Positions 9,914-22,698 of a stretch of DNA of 64,000 nucleotides are shown piece by piece. A program made the position numbers and the translations under genes. The stretch's first letter is position 1; the number at the start of each line of letters is the position of its first letter. The notes below the pieces were generated by a model, which was not told where the DNA came from, searched no databases, and saw only the letters and a program-made list of their open reading frames with translations. This DNA is from Hemerocallis citrina (Eukaryota > Streptophyta > Magnoliopsida > Asparagales > Asphodelaceae), in contig CM030362.1 of assembly GCA_017893485.1 (NCBI GenBank), positions 178,374,166 to 178,438,165 on the forward strand, given 5' to 3'.

Positions 9914-12900
9914 TGTAATATCCCGGATAAAATACTACTTTTTTTTATATATAAATATCTATATATATTGTATTATTAATTATTTTGCTTGATTTATATG
10001 AATATATGAATATGAATGGTTATGTTCATGATTGTGCATATGAATGAGAAAATTGATACTAGTACATAGACTAGTATATATGTATGATATATATGGAAAT
10101 ATTTAATTGTAAAATAATACAACAATTTTTTTTGTCATGCACTCAAATCTAACCATTCATCACACCTCCATCTTGATCAATGGCTAGCCATGAGAAAAAT
10201 ATCTCCTTAAAACCATAGGCCAAGAGCATGGTTTGTATGCAAACAACCTTGCCACTTGGCTCAACCCCCTCCCCCTTGTCACCACATGCCGGCTACCCCC
10301 TTAGCAGCACCCCACCCCTCCCCCCCACCATCTCTCACTCTCTTCATTTAAGCTCTCTCCCTCCTTATTTCAAAAAACTCTGAAAAACTTATTCCATAGA
10401 GCAAACGAAAGGAAGAGAGTGAGAGAAAAAAGAAGAGAAGGTGATCAAGGAGGAACTTTTGGAGGAAGGCAAGAGTAAGAAGGCTAAGCTAACCATTCCA
10501 AGTTTCAATTGAAGGGTGGAGAGTTCTCTAAACTCTAAATCTTGTTTCTTGTTTTGATTCTTGAATAAAATTAGTAGTAGTAGTAATGGGTCTCAATGGT
10601 AGAGATAGATTGTTCAAAATCTGAACTTGGAAACAGAAAACACAATTGCATGCTTGTATTCCAAATTTTCCAGAGACCAATGTAGATAGAATCTGACCTT
10701 GAAATGTTTACAACATGAACTTATACGTGTTTGGAGGATACATGAATTATTTCAGATTTTTCTGACTTTATTGGTATTTTAAAGAAATCACTTTGGTCGA
10801 CTAGGTCGTAAGGCAGAGACTGGTTCTGCCTTTTACCAAACCTGAAATTGAAGGAATTTTGAGAATTTATTGATGCATGATCTGTCTTTGAACTTTTTAC
10901 CGACGTATCCTGTTTGAGTCTAGATCCTACAGAAAAAGATTGAAATTATTTTGATGAAATTTGATACACGTTCAAATTTTTTTAAGCAAAAGTATTCAAG
11001 ATAGAGACTGGTAAACAGAGGAACTTTTGGACAGGATTGAAATGAGTAGAACACATTGAATACTTAGAATCAAGATGAGATATTTTGTGTATGATTGTGT
11101 CTAGTTTCTAAAAATACATGTTTGATAATCATTGGTTATGTATGTGATTTATTGTGAAATTTTAAGTAAGTACTGTGCAAACTTAGTCAGAATTGACACA
11201 CTGATGAGATTGCAACTTTATGGCTCTGTATGAGCAAAATTTAAGGAAATGTGTAACTAGGAAGTTATATTAGACATTCTAAGCTTTCCAGCTAGCCTTG
11301 TATCAAGGAATTCCTGCAAGTAGAGTTATAGTTATGATTTTTGTAAGATGGAACAGAGACCAGTTTGTGAGCTATAGGCTCTGTTTATTTAAGCACTTTA
11401 TATATGGTTTTGTACACTTGAGAAAGATGATTATTTTTACAGTATCAAATGAAATAATTTGGAAATAAGAACAACTAGGAAGTTGTATAAGACATGTCCA
11501 GATTTCCATAGAATTTAGATTTGTATCATTCCAATGAGCGAGTAGGTTTTTATGCTATTGGTAAGGTGCAGTGTACAGGGAGTACACAGGCTGAAGATTG
11601 TAAGGCTTTTTAGAGCAACTAGATGGATGAATCTGATGCAATGGTCTACTAGAGATTTGTAGCCTAGATTCTGAGCTTTCCGGAATGGGCTAGAACACCC
11701 AAATCCGAGTTATACTTTGAGAGTTATGACCCTTTCAATTTCTGGGCAGAATCAACTTAGTATGGACATTCTAAGTGTTAGAGAGTACAATTTTCCCTAT
11801 TGTGATTAAGAGTTAATGGTCATACTATTGGGGGATAATTGGTGATATTACTTGTCTTAATGTGGTTAAACTCCAGTCGACAGGCGGAATTTGAGGGTTG
11901 GAGCAACCTTTATCACCTTAATAATTAAAGTAAGTTTTGGATAAAAGTAATGGGTTAGATACCTATAATTTGCATTAGTACTAGTAGACCATAGTCGGGT
12001 GTTGTACTTTTCCCATCATAGAGATACAGATTGTGTTCTCAGGTTTTGAGATCACGAATCTCGTATCTCGATCTGTTAATTTCTGAAGAGCCGGGTAAAG
12101 AACTGGAGAGAAACTCCTGTCGGATAGGGGGATTTGACCCTTGAGGCCGTCATGTTCTTATGTGCATGGACACGAATGGACCATGGGGCTGCTGTCTCGT
12201 GGAATCTTGACATCATGGGTGCATGGGTTTGTACCTGTAAGTTCGTCGTGACTTTTTGAGTGAGGTCTGGGCACTGGGCACTATGTGGAAAACGCGATCA
12301 CTACTAGAGTGACTGCAGTAGCGGGCGGGACCGAAAAATTGCAACCTCCTCAGACACGGTAAATCTATTAGGAACAGGAAAAGTACAAGAGTATGATGCT
12401 TGGCGAGGGTTCGAAACCCTAAGATTGGAGACAGACGACTAGATTTGGGTTCTATGTAGTATGGGATGCATGTGTTTCCCAAAGTCTTACTTGCATTAAA
12501 ATAAGGCATGTGACTGATGCATTTAAATTATTTAGATCATGACAGACAACAACACTAACCCGAATCCATTAATCCCTTGTTTCACATCACTTTTTCTGTT
12601 TTGCATAAATTATGATTTGTGGTTGCTAGTTTGGAGATTGCTGCAATTATCAGTGTTGCGTCAGTATATATACTGACGTTCCCCATCTTGTAGGTATTGG
12701 GAGCCGATCCACAGGTACAGCAGAGCTCGAGTTAGTCCAAGCATCCAAGTGACAATATTCAAGTGTTATTTGTAAATTTGTAAATCTTGTAAAATTCTAG
12801 TGGACATTGTAACACTTGTAATTGTAACTATTACAGGGAATAAAAGTTTTAATTTTCCTGTATTTTTCTGCGATTGTGGCTATTTGAAGTTCGATTCCTG

Positions 12901-12943
12901 GATTGTGTCTCAAATTTCCCGTATAAGGATTTAGGGCGCTACA
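9914..12943 (+). mobile_element. First LTR of the array (3,030 bp)
   Basis: Begins TGTAATATCCCGGATAAAAT and ends GGATTTAGGGCGCTACA, four bases before the primer binding site. It is closely similar to the LTR at 17,790-20,669 over its whole length, except for about 170 bases near 10,885-11,055 that are missing from the second copy. No credible ORF is present; the minus-strand ORF at 12,213-12,509 recurs in both LTRs simply because the LTRs match. Confidence 0.88.
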
Positions 12944-12947
12944 GAGT

Positions 12948-12959
12948 TGGTATCAGAGC
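12948..12959 (+). other. Primer binding site (initiator Met tRNA type)
   Basis: TGGTATCAGAGC sits four bases after the LTR end. It is the standard plant retrotransposon primer site, complementary to the 3' end of initiator methionine tRNA. Confidence 0.9.
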
Positions 12960-13126
12960 TGACTTCAAATATTAGTCCAACACAGCAGGGAAATTAGACT
13001 TGGATGCGCTGCGAGAGTTAGGTTTAGTGAGATAGTTGATGATTATAAGTCATATTGTTGTTTTTACAACTTATGATTTATATATTTTTTTCTGTATCTG
13101 AACTAATTCCCATATTTCTGTTGCAG

Positions 13127-13540
13127 ATGTCGAGCATGAATGATGGGCAGTCGAATGGTTGGGCAAATGGAAATGGGCATGCACCTCCACTCCCACCTCC
13201 ACCCATACAGCCCACGGTTGTGGAGCAGGCGATCACTCGGCTATTCCAGGATCTGGCTGCATATCAATGGAGCCACTAGCAACTGGAAGACCGGTTCGAG
13301 AATCTCGCTCATGCCTTGATAGCCACCGATAGGAGAGTGGCCAAGCTTGAGAGGACCAAGCGTAAATGGAAGGCAAGATTGATACTTTTTAGGCACCGAT
13401 ACAAGAAAAGATTGGGGCAACTACAGACTCGATATCTGGACCTGAGGTCTCAGGTCGCTGATATGCAGGACCTATTAGACAAGATGAATGCCGGGGAGAG
13501 TTCTGAGACAGGAGACCAGTCGGGGGCAGGAGAGCCGTGA
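13127..13540 (+). pseudogene. Small ORF upstream of gag, unit A, one in-frame stop
   Basis: The ATG directly follows a splice-acceptor-like tttctgttgcag. The frame encodes a Pro/Gly/Asn-rich start (about 50 codons), one TAG at 13,277, and then a strongly basic, helical segment with Leu/Arg/Lys spacing (RRVAKLERTKRKWK, then YLDLRSQVADMQDLLDKM) that looks like a coiled coil. It would be 137 residues without the stop. I recognise no domain. The same ORF with the same stop occurs at 20,852 in unit B. It may be an accessory protein or an N-terminal gag module separated by decay. Confidence 0.5.
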
Positions 13541-13796
13541 TATCTCTCTCTCTTTTAGTATTATAGGATTTTTGTTGTATATGGATGACAACCTTTTTGA
13601 ATAGCTAGGTTGACTTGCTATTTTTTTGAATGGGTATATCATGAACCCATTAGAATGATGACATGACTTTATTAATGGCAATATCATTTGCAACCCTTTT
13701 TGTATGAATGGAGCTAGTATGTTTTTTTTACCAGTACTAGTGTGATATTGGTTTACTTTACTATGGCAATTTAATAATATAAGTAATAGCATCTAG

Positions 13797-14874
13797 ATGA
13801 CAGGAAGAACCAGAAGTAGCCTGAGAGATCAAACTGAAGCTGAAGGTAGTGGGGCCAATGGTACTGGCCACGATGTGAGAGAAGAATTCGCTCGAGTGTA
13901 CCAGATGATAGGAGCGTTTGTGGAAGCTAGCAGGAACCAAGCACCGCCACAAGGAACACCAAGGGTTTCCGCAACCGCAGACCCGGTAAAGATGGTAGAA
14001 TCGTTCAAGAGAATGAAACAGCCAGTCTTTGAGGGACAGGCCGACCCAACAGCTGCTGATGACTAGATACGTTAGGTAGAAACGATATTCAAAGTAATGA
14101 TGACTCCAGAAGACAACAAGGTTCGTCTGACCACAATCTTGCTGGAGAAAGACGTTGGAGTATGGTGGCAGTCTGTGAAGCGTGGTCTTGGAGAAGGTCC
14201 AATAACTTGGGAATATTTTCTTGAAGAATTCCGACAACACTATTTTCCCTTGGATGTACAAGAAGAAAAGGCAGTGGAGTTCCACAACTTGAAGCAAAGA
14301 AGTATGTCTGTCAGGGAATATGAGATGAAGTTTTCCCAGCTATCACGATTTGCACCAGAAATGGTCCGGGAGGAACAAAGAATGGCCAGAGGTTTGAGCA
14401 AGGACTTAGGCCCAGACTGAGGTCAAGGAAGGTCCTACTAGGCATCCGCAGATTCGACAAGCTAGTAAGGCGAGCCGTGGTAACAGAGATGGACATGAGT
14501 CAGAGTCAATCATTGCAAGGAAGAGCTGAGAATTGGAACAAGGAAAAGAGATCCACCTCAGCATCCAAATTCAAGAAGCATGGTAAGAGCTAGAAGTTTC
14601 AGAAAACCAGTGTTAAGGCGGGAGAGTACAAGCCCGGAAGCTGCTTTCTCTGTGGAGTGCAGGAGCACTATAAGGATCAATGCCCCAAAAGGAATGTACA
14701 GAGATGCTTTCAGTGCGGACAAGAAGGGCACATCAAGCCAAATTGTCCCCAAAATCTAAGGAGCAGCAACAAGGCAGGTTTGGGAACAGTCGACAAAGGA
14801 AAGAAGCCGATGCGTCAAGGAAGAGTATTCGCCTTGACCGAGAAGGATGCAAAAGATGATGAAGGGGTAATCAC

Positions 14875-14876
<2 letters not shown>
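13797..14876 (+). pseudogene. gag, unit A, several premature stops
   Basis: The frame starts MTGRTRSSLRD and runs through the conserved gag block (DVGVWWQSVKRGL, TWEYFLEEFRQHYFPLDVQ, VREYEMKFSQLSRFAPEM). Two CCHC zinc knuckles follow (CFLCGVQEHYKDQC at about 14,641 and CFQCGQEGHIKPNC at about 14,705). Gag forms the virus-like particle and packages the RNA. Stops occur at 14,064 (two close together, at positions where relatives have Trp and Gln) and 14,418, with a frame break near 14,590. It joins protease across a (TA)n tract. Confidence 0.82.

Positions 14877-14925
<49 letters not shown>
14877..14925. repeat. (TA)n microsatellite at the gag-protease junction, unit A
   Basis: About 24 TA units lie between the gag end VITG and the protease start, and finish in atatcag before gaattgtgg. 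The position equals that of the 95-bp candidate intron in the minus-strand relative at 5516-5610. The terminal CAG still looks like an acceptor, but the donor side (ACGGGATATA) is not a canonical GT. Confidence 0.9.
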
Positions 14926-14928
<3 letters not shown>

Positions 14929-17720
14929 GAATTGTGGCTACAGTCTTGTTCGATAGTGGATTAACTCATTTTTTTGTGTCAAAATCTTTTTCAAGAAAAA
15001 TAAGCTGCACACAAGTTTCAATTCCAAAAATAGCCTTAATGGTGACCACACCATTGGGGGCAACCCTCACTACAGATCGATGCTATAGGGGATGCAAACT
15101 CCAGATTAACGGGGAAACCTTAAGTATCGATTTGTTAGAATTGGGTTTTACTGGAACTTATATCATCATCGATATGGATTGGATGTCGAAGCTCAAGGCA
15201 AGCATCGACTGCAAGGAGAATGAGGTAGTCATCACAGCGGAAGGAATAGAGCTTGTGTTCCACGGGAAGAAAAGGTCAAGTGCAATGATCGTTGCAGCTA
15301 CAAATGAAGTACGGGTACCTGAAGAGGTGAACAAGATACCAGTGGTGAGAAATTTTTCACTCATATTCTTGGTGAAATTACTCAGACTTCCTCCACAACG
15401 GGATGTTGAGTTCAGTATCACAATTCAACCAGGCAGCACTCCAGTGTCGAAAGCACCCTATAGAATGGTGCCAGTAGAACAAAATGAAATCAAGAAGCAG
15501 ATTGAGGAATTCTTGCAGAAGGGATTCATCAAACCAAGTGCATCACCTTGGGGAGCACCAGTATTTCTTGTTAAGAAGAAGGACGGATCAGCCAGGATGT
15601 GTATCGATTATCGGGAACTGAATAAGGTCACTGTTTGAAACAAGTACCCGATTCCTAGGATCGATGATTTGTGCGATCATCTTCAGGGAGCAGCAGTATT
15701 TTCCAAGATTGATTTACGGTCCAAATATCATCAAGTGCGAGTCTAGGAGGAGGATGTTCCCAAGATGGCTTTTCAGACTCGGCATGGATACTATGAATTC
15801 TTAGTAATGTCGTTCGGAGTGACTAACGCTCCAGCAATCTTTTTGGACTTGATGAACCAAATTCTATATCCGTTTACTGACTCTTTTGTTGTGGTCTTTA
15901 TCGACGATATTTTGGTATACTCAAAGACAGAAGAGGAACATGCTGAACATCTAATAGCAGTACTGAGCAAGCTACAAGAGCATCAGTTGTATGCAAAATT
16001 GTCCAAGTGCGAATTCTGGAAATCGGAAGTTGCATTTCTGGGCCATATCCTTTCTAAGGAGGGAGTAACTTCGGATCCCCAGAAGATTGAAGCGGTCAAA
16101 GGATGGCCACAGCCCAAGACAGTGAAAGAGGTAAGAAGTTTTCTGGGTATGACTGGGTATTACCGAAAGTTTATCCAGAATTATACGAGGATAGCTGTAC
16201 CCCTTACTGCTTTGACAAAGAAGAACCAAAGTTTCGACTGGACAGAGAATTGTGAAGATAGTTTCCAGGAACTGAAGAACCGATTAATCTCTGCACCAAT
16301 ATTGGTTTTGCCTCAGGTGGATAACGACTATGTCGTCTATAGTGATGCATCATATTTGGGGTTCGGATGTGTGCTTATGCAGGAAGGCAAGTTCATAACT
16401 TATGGATCAAGACAACTCCGACAACATGAGAAGAACTACCCGACTCATGACTTGGAGCTTGCAGCCATAATCTTTGCCTCGAAATCATGGAAACATTACA
16501 TCTACGGAGCAAAGGTGGAGATATACACTGACCACAAGAGCTTAAAGTATATATACCAGCAGAAGAATCTAAATTTAAGGTAGAGGAGATGGTTGGAAGT
16601 CGAGGAAATCAGGCCAGAAATCATATATCATCCAGGAAATGCCAACGTGGTAGCAGATGCGCTTAGCAGGAAGAGAAGTATAGCTACACTTGTAGAGACC
16701 CGGAAGGAGCTAGATGATAAGATCCTATAAGCAGGAATTGAAGTAGTTACTCAACACTTAAGTGCGGTATTGGCACAGTTGGTAATACAGCCAAGCTTGA
16801 ATGAGCAAGTGAAGAAGGCTCAGACTGAAAATCCAGAGATCGAAGCCATGAAGAAGCAAGTAAACGAAGGAAAACTGCCCGAATTTAGTATAAGAGAAGG
16901 TTCACTATGGTTTGGTAACAGACTGTGTGTACCTAAAGATAAGGAGTTGAGAGAAGACATCATGAAGGAAGCTCATTCCACATTGCTTGCAATTTACCCC
17001 AGAAGCACCAAGATGTATTGAGATATAAAACAGTACTATTGGTGGTCAGGGATGAAATGGGACATGGTAGAATTCGTTGCCAAATGTCAAACGTGCCAAC
17101 AAGTCAAAGCCGAGAATCAGAAACCGGGAGGATTTCTACAGCCTTTACCCATTCCAGAGTGGAAATGAGAGAACATCAGCATGGACTTTATTACTGGATT
17201 ACCTAGGTGCCCTAAAGGAAATGACTCATTATGGGTGATTGTGGATCGATCAAAAAAATTGGCACATTTTCTTCCAGTGAAGACAACCTGGTCAGTTGAA
17301 AAGTTGGCCGAAATCTACATCGAAAACATAGTAAAGCTAGATGGAGTGCCAGTGTCGATAGTATCCGACAGAGATGCAAGATTAACATCTCGATTCTGCC
17401 AGAGTCTACAGTCAGCATTGGGGACCAGAACAGATTTTAGCACAACCTTTCATCCACAGACTGATGGACAAACAGAGAGAGTCAATCGGATTCTTGAAGA
17501 CATGTTGAGGGCGTGCATTATGGACTTCAGAGGTAATTAGGAGAAATACTTAGCCTTGGTAGAGTTCTCTTATAATAACAGCTATCAGGCAAGCATTGGT
17601 ATGGCTGCATATGAAGCACTGTATGGCAGAAGATGCAGAATACCCATGTGCTGGTACGAGGTAGCAGAGCGGCAAATGGTTGGACTAGAGATCATACAGC
17701 AAACCTCCGAAATGTTTTAG
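14926..17720 (+). pseudogene. pol (protease, RT, RNase H, integrase), unit A, C-terminus missing
   Basis: The order is protease (ATVLFDSG near 14,937), RT ([15 protein letters not shown] block near 15,530; FIDDILVYS near 15,900), RNase H ([16 protein letters not shown] near 16,340; TDHKSLKYI near 16,530) and integrase (HHCC near 16,970-17,110; catalytic core 17,181-17,540 with MDFITGLP, SDRDARLTS and DGQTERVNR). Stops lie at 15,636, 15,744, 16,581, 17,018 and 17,538. The second His of the zinc module is Tyr (IYPRS against VHPGG). Coding similarity ends at about 17,718, just after EIIQQTSEMF, so the integrase C-terminal domain and chromodomain are deleted. Confidence 0.85.
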
Positions 17721-17775
17721 AGTGTGTTTTTCTTTTCTTTCTCCCAATAGTGTCGTTCTGGGGACAGAACGATTC

Positions 17776-17789
17776 TAAGGAAGGAGTAA
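17776..17789 (+). other. Polypurine tract, unit A
   Basis: TAAGGAAGGAGTAA lies immediately before the LTR start TGTAAAACCCCGG. It is the expected plus-strand primer. Confidence 0.75.
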
Positions 17790-20669
17790 TGTAAAACCCC
17801 GGATAAAATAATACTTTTTTTATATATATAAATATCTATATATATTGTATTATTAATTGTTTTGCTTGATTTATATGAATATATGAATATCAATGGTTAT
17901 GTTCATGATTGTGCATATGAATGAGAAAATTGATACTAGTACATACACTAGTATATATGTATGATACATATGCAAATATTTATTTGTAAAATACTACATC
18001 AAATTTTTTTTTGCCATGCCCTCAAATCTAGCCATTCATCACACCTCCATCTTGATCAAGGGCTAGAAATGAGCCATGGGAAAAATATCTCCTTAAAACC
18101 ATGGGCGAAGAGCATGGTTTGCATGCAAACCACCTTGCCACTTGGCTCAACCCCCTCCCCACTTGTCACCACATGCCGGCCACCCCCTTAGCAACCCCCC
18201 CCCCCCCCCCACCCCTATCTCTCCCTCTCTTCATTTAAGATCTCTCACTCACTCTCATTTCAGAAAATTCTGAAAAAAATATTCCCTAGAGCAAGAGAAA
18301 GGGAGAGAGTGAAAGAAAGAAGAAGAGAAGGAGATCAAGGAGGAACTCTTGGAGGAAGGCAAGAGGAAGAAGGCTAAGCTAACCATTCCAAGCTTCAATT
18401 GAAGGGTGAGGAGTACTCTAAACTATAAATCTTGTTTCTTGTTTTGATTCTTGAATGAAATTAGTAGTAGTAGTAATGGGTCTCAATGGTAGAGATAGTC
18501 TGTTCACAATCTGAACTTGAAAACAGAAAACACAATTGCATGCTTTGTATTCCCGATTTTCCAGAGACCAATGTAGATAGAATCTGACCTTAAAATGTTT
18601 ACAGCATGAACTTATACATGCTTGAGGGCTACATGAATTATTTCAAATTTTTCTGACCTTATTTGGTATTTTAAAGAAATCACTTTGGTTGACTTAGTCG
18701 TAAGGCAGAGACTGGTTCTGTCTTTTACGAAACCTGAAATTGAAGGAATTTTGAGAATTTATTGATGAACTCATTGAATACTTAGAATCAAGTGAGATAT
18801 TTTGTGTATGATGTGCATGATTATGTCTAGTTTCTGAAAATACAAGTTTGATAATCATTGGTTATGTATGTGATTTATTGTGAAATTTTAAGTAAGTACT
18901 GTGCAAACTTAGTCAGAATTGACACACTGATGAGATTGCAACTTTATGGCACTGTATAAGCAAAATTTAAGGAAATGTGTAACTAGGAAGTTATATTAGA
19001 CATTCTAAGCTTTTCAGCTAGCCTTGTATCAAGGAATTCCTGCAAGTAGAGTAATAGTTATGATTTTTGTAAGATGGAACAGAGACCGGTTTGTGAGCTA
19101 TAGGCTCTGTTTATTTAAGCACTTTATATATGGTTTTGTACACTTGAGAAAGATGATTATTTTTACAGTATCAAATGAAATAATTTGGAAATAAGAACAA
19201 CTAGGAAGTTGTATAAGACATGTCCAGATTTCCATAGAATTTAGATTTGTATCATTCCAATGAGCGAGTAGGTTTTTATGCTATTGGTAAGGTGCAGTGT
19301 ACAGGGAGTACACAGGCTGAAGATTGTAAGGCTTTTTAGAGCAACTAGATGGATGAATCTGATGCAATGGTCTACTAGAGATTTGTAGCCTAGATTCTGA
19401 GCTTTCCGGAATGGGCTAGAACACCCAAATCCGAGTTATACTTTGAGAGTTATGACCCTTTCAATTTCTGGGCAGAATCAACTTAGTATGGAAATTCTAA
19501 GTGTTAGAGAGTACAATTTTCCCTATTGTGATTAAGAGTTAATGGTCATACTATTGGGGGATAATTGGTGATATTACTTGTCTTAATGTGGTTAAACTCC
19601 AGTCGACAGGCGGAATTTGAGGGTTGGAACAACCTTTATCACCTTAATAATTAAAGTAAGTTTTGGATAAAAGTAATGGGTTAGATACCTATAATTTGCA
19701 TTAGTACTAGTAGACCATAGTCGGGTGTTGTACTTTTCCTATCATAGAGATACAGATTGTGTTCTCAGGTTTTGAGATCACGAATCTCGTATCTCGATCT
19801 GTTAATTTCTGAAGAGCCGGGTAAAGAACTGGAGAGAAACTCCTGTCGGATAGGGGGATTTGACCCTTGAGGCTATCATGTTCTTATGTGCATGGACACG
19901 AATGGACCATGGGGCTGCTGTCTCGTGGAATCTTGACGTCATGGGTGCATGGGTTTGTACCTGTAAGTTCGTCGTGACTTTTTGAGTGAGGTCTGGGCAC
20001 TGGGCACTATGTGGGAAACGCGATCACTACTAGAGTGACTGCAGTAGCGGGCGGGACCGAAAAATTGCAACCTCCTCAGACACGGTAAATCTATTAGGAA
20101 CAGGAAAAGTACAAGAGTAGGATACTTGGCGAGGGTTCGAAACCCTAAGATTGGAGACAGACGACTAGATTTGGGTTCTATGTAGTATGGGATGCATGTG
20201 TTTCCCAAAGTCTTACTTGCATTAGAATAAGGCATGTGACTGATGCATTTAAATTATTTAGATCATGACATACAACAACACTAACCCGAATCCATTAATC
20301 CCTTGTTTCACATCACTTTTTCTGTTTTGCATAAATTATGATTTGTGGTTGCTAGTTTTGAGATTGCTGCAATTATCAGTGTTGCGTCAGTATATATACT
20401 GACGTTCCCCATCTTGTAGGTATTGGGAGCCGATCCACAGGTACAGCAGAGCTCGAGTTAGTCCAAGCATCCAAGTGACAATATTCAAGTGTTATTTGTA
20501 AATTTGTAAATCTTGTAAAATTCTAGTGGACATTGTAACACTTGTAATTGTAACAATTACATGGAATAAAAGTTTTAATTTTCCTGTATTTTTCTGCGAT
20601 TGTGGCTATTTGAAGTTCGATTCCTGGATTGTGTCTCAAATTTCCCGTATAAGGATTTAGGGCGCTACA
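17790..20669 (+). mobile_element. Middle LTR shared by units A and B (2,880 bp)
   Basis: Begins TGTAAAACCCCGGATAAAAT and ends AGGGCGCTACA. It serves as 3' LTR of unit A (polypurine tract before it) and 5' LTR of unit B (primer site after it). It lacks about 170 bases present near 10,885-11,055 in the first LTR, and carries a C-run near 18,196. Confidence 0.88.
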
Positions 20670-20673
20670 GAGT

Positions 20674-20685
20674 TGGTATCAGAGC
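20674..20685 (+). other. Primer binding site, unit B
   Basis: TGGTATCAGAGC lies four bases after the middle LTR, identical to that of unit A. Confidence 0.9.
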
Positions 20686-20851
20686 TGACTTCAAATATTA
20701 GTCCAACACAGCAGGAAAATTAGACTTGGATGCGCTGCGAGAGTTAGGTTTAGTGAGATTGTTGTTGATTATAAGTCATATTGTTGTTTTTACAACTTAT
20801 GATTTATAATTTTTTTCTGTATCTGAACTAATTCCCATATTTCTGTTGCAG

Positions 20852-21247
20852 ATGTCGAGCATGAATGATGGGCAGTCGAATGGTTGGGCAAATGGAAATG
20901 GGCATTCACCTCCACTCCCACCTCCACCCACACAGCCCATGGTTGTGGAGCAGGCTATCACTCGGCTATACCAGGATCTGGCTGCATATCAATGGAGCCA
21001 CTAGCAACTGGAAGACAGGTTCGAGAATCTCGCTCATGCCTTGATAGCCACCGATAGGAGAGTGGCCAAGCTTGAGAGGACCAAGTGTAAATGGAAGGCG
21101 AGATTGATACTTTTTAGGCACCGATACAAGGAAAGATTGGGGCAACTACAGACTCGATATCTGGACCTGAGGTCTCAGGTCGCTGATATGCAGGACCTAT
21201 TAGACAAGATGAATGCCGGGGAGAGTTCTGAGACTGGAGACCAGTAG
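20852..21247 (+). pseudogene. Small ORF upstream of gag, unit B, two in-frame stops
   Basis: Copy of the 13,127 ORF with the same splice-acceptor-like leader and the same TAG (21,002). An extra TAG at 21,245 removes the last residues. The helical, basic coiled-coil-like segment (KARLILFRHRY, then LDLRSQVADMQ) is preserved with few changes. No known domain recognised. Confidence 0.5.
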
Positions 21248-21521
21248 GGGGCAGGAGAGTCGTGATATCTCTCTCTCTTTTAGTATTATAGGATTTTTGT
21301 TGTATATGGATGACAACCATTTTGAATAGCTTGGCTGACTTGCTATTTTTTTGAATGGGTATATCATGAACCCATTAGAATGATGACATGACTTTATTAA
21401 TGGCAATATCATTTGCAACCCTTTTTGTATGAATGGAGCTAGTATGTTTTTTTTACCAGTACTAGTGTGATATAGGTTTACATTACTATGGCAATTTAAT
21501 AATATAAGTATTAGTATCTAG

Positions 21522-22599
21522 ATGACAGGAAGAACCAGAAGTAGCCTGAGAGATCAAACTGAAGCTGAAGGTAGTGGGGCCAATGGTACTGGCCACGATG
21601 TGAGAGAAGAATTCGCTCGAGTGTACCAGATGATAGGAGCGTTTGTGGAAGCTAGCAGGAAACAAGCACCGCCACAAGGAACACCAAGGGTTTCCGCAAC
21701 CGCAGACCCGGTAAAGATGGTAGAATCGTTCAAGAGAATGAAACAGCCAGTCTTTGAGGGACAGACCGACCCAACAGCTGCTGATGACTAGATACGTTAG
21801 GTAGAAACGATATTCAAAGTAATGATGACTCCAGAAGACAACAAGGTTCGTCTGACAACAATCTTGCTGGAGAAAGACGTTGGAGTATGGTGGCAGTCTG
21901 TGAAGCGTGGTCTTGGAGAAGGTCCAATAACTTGGGAATATTTTCTTGAAGAATTCTGACAACACTATTTTCCCTTGGATGTACAAGAAGAAAAGGCAGT
22001 GGAGTTCCACAACTTGAAGCAAAGAAGTATGTCTGTCAGGGAATATGAGATGAAGTTTTCCCAGCTATCACGATTTGCACCAGAAATGGTCCGGGAGGAA
22101 CAAAGAATGAACAGTGGTTTGAGCAAGGACTTAGGCCCGGACTGAGGTCAAGGAAGGTCCTACTAGGCATCCGCAGATTCGACAAGCTAGTAAGGCGAGC
22201 CGTGGTAACAGAGATGGACATGAGTCAGAGTCAATCATTGCAAGGAAGAGCTAAGATTTGGAACAAGGAAAAGAGATCCACCTCAGCATCCAAATTTAAG
22301 AAGCATGGCAAGAGCTAGAAGTTTCAGAAAACCAGTGTTAAGGCGGGAGAGTACAAGCCTGAAAGCTGCTTTCTCTGTGGAGTGCAGGAGTACTATAAGG
22401 ATCAATGCCCCAAAAGGAATGTACAGAGATGCTTTCAGTGCGGACAAGAAGGGCACATCAAGCCAAATTGTCCCCAAAATCCAAGGAGCAGCAACAAGGC
22501 AGGTTTGGGAACAGTCGACAAAGGAAAGAAGCCGATGTGTCAAGGAAGAGTATTCGCCTTGACCGAGAAGGATGCAAAAGATGATGAAGGGGTAATCAC

Positions 22600-22602
<3 letters not shown>
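21522..22602 (+). pseudogene. gag, unit B, several premature stops
   Basis: A near copy of unit A gag, with the same start (MTGRTRSSLRD), the same stops at 21,789 and about 22,143, and both zinc knuckles near 22,366-22,475. An additional stop (gaattctgacaac, near 21,957) arises from a C-to-T change relative to unit A. The few differences from unit A point to recent duplication of an already dead copy. Confidence 0.82.

Positions 22603-22696
<94 letters not shown>
22603..22696. repeat. (TA)n microsatellite at the gag-protease junction, unit B
   Basis: About 46 TA units, nearly double the length in unit A, and lacking the terminal CAG (atatatgg follows). It occupies exactly the gag-protease junction. 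Confidence 0.92.

Positions 22697-22698
<2 letters not shown>

Noticed and set aside
12213..12509. 98-codon minus-strand ORF, repeated at 19,939-20,235
   Set aside because: It lies inside the LTRs and is repeated only because the LTRs match. No family resemblance and no start context.
13761..14297. 178-codon minus-strand ORF (also at 21,486-22,022)
   Set aside because: Antisense shadow of the gag coding strand. It is present in both units only because the units are duplicates.
14657..14956. ORF containing a long Tyr-Ile repeat
   Set aside because: This is gag read through the (TA)n microsatellite and is not a real repeat protein. The same holds for 22,382-22,831.
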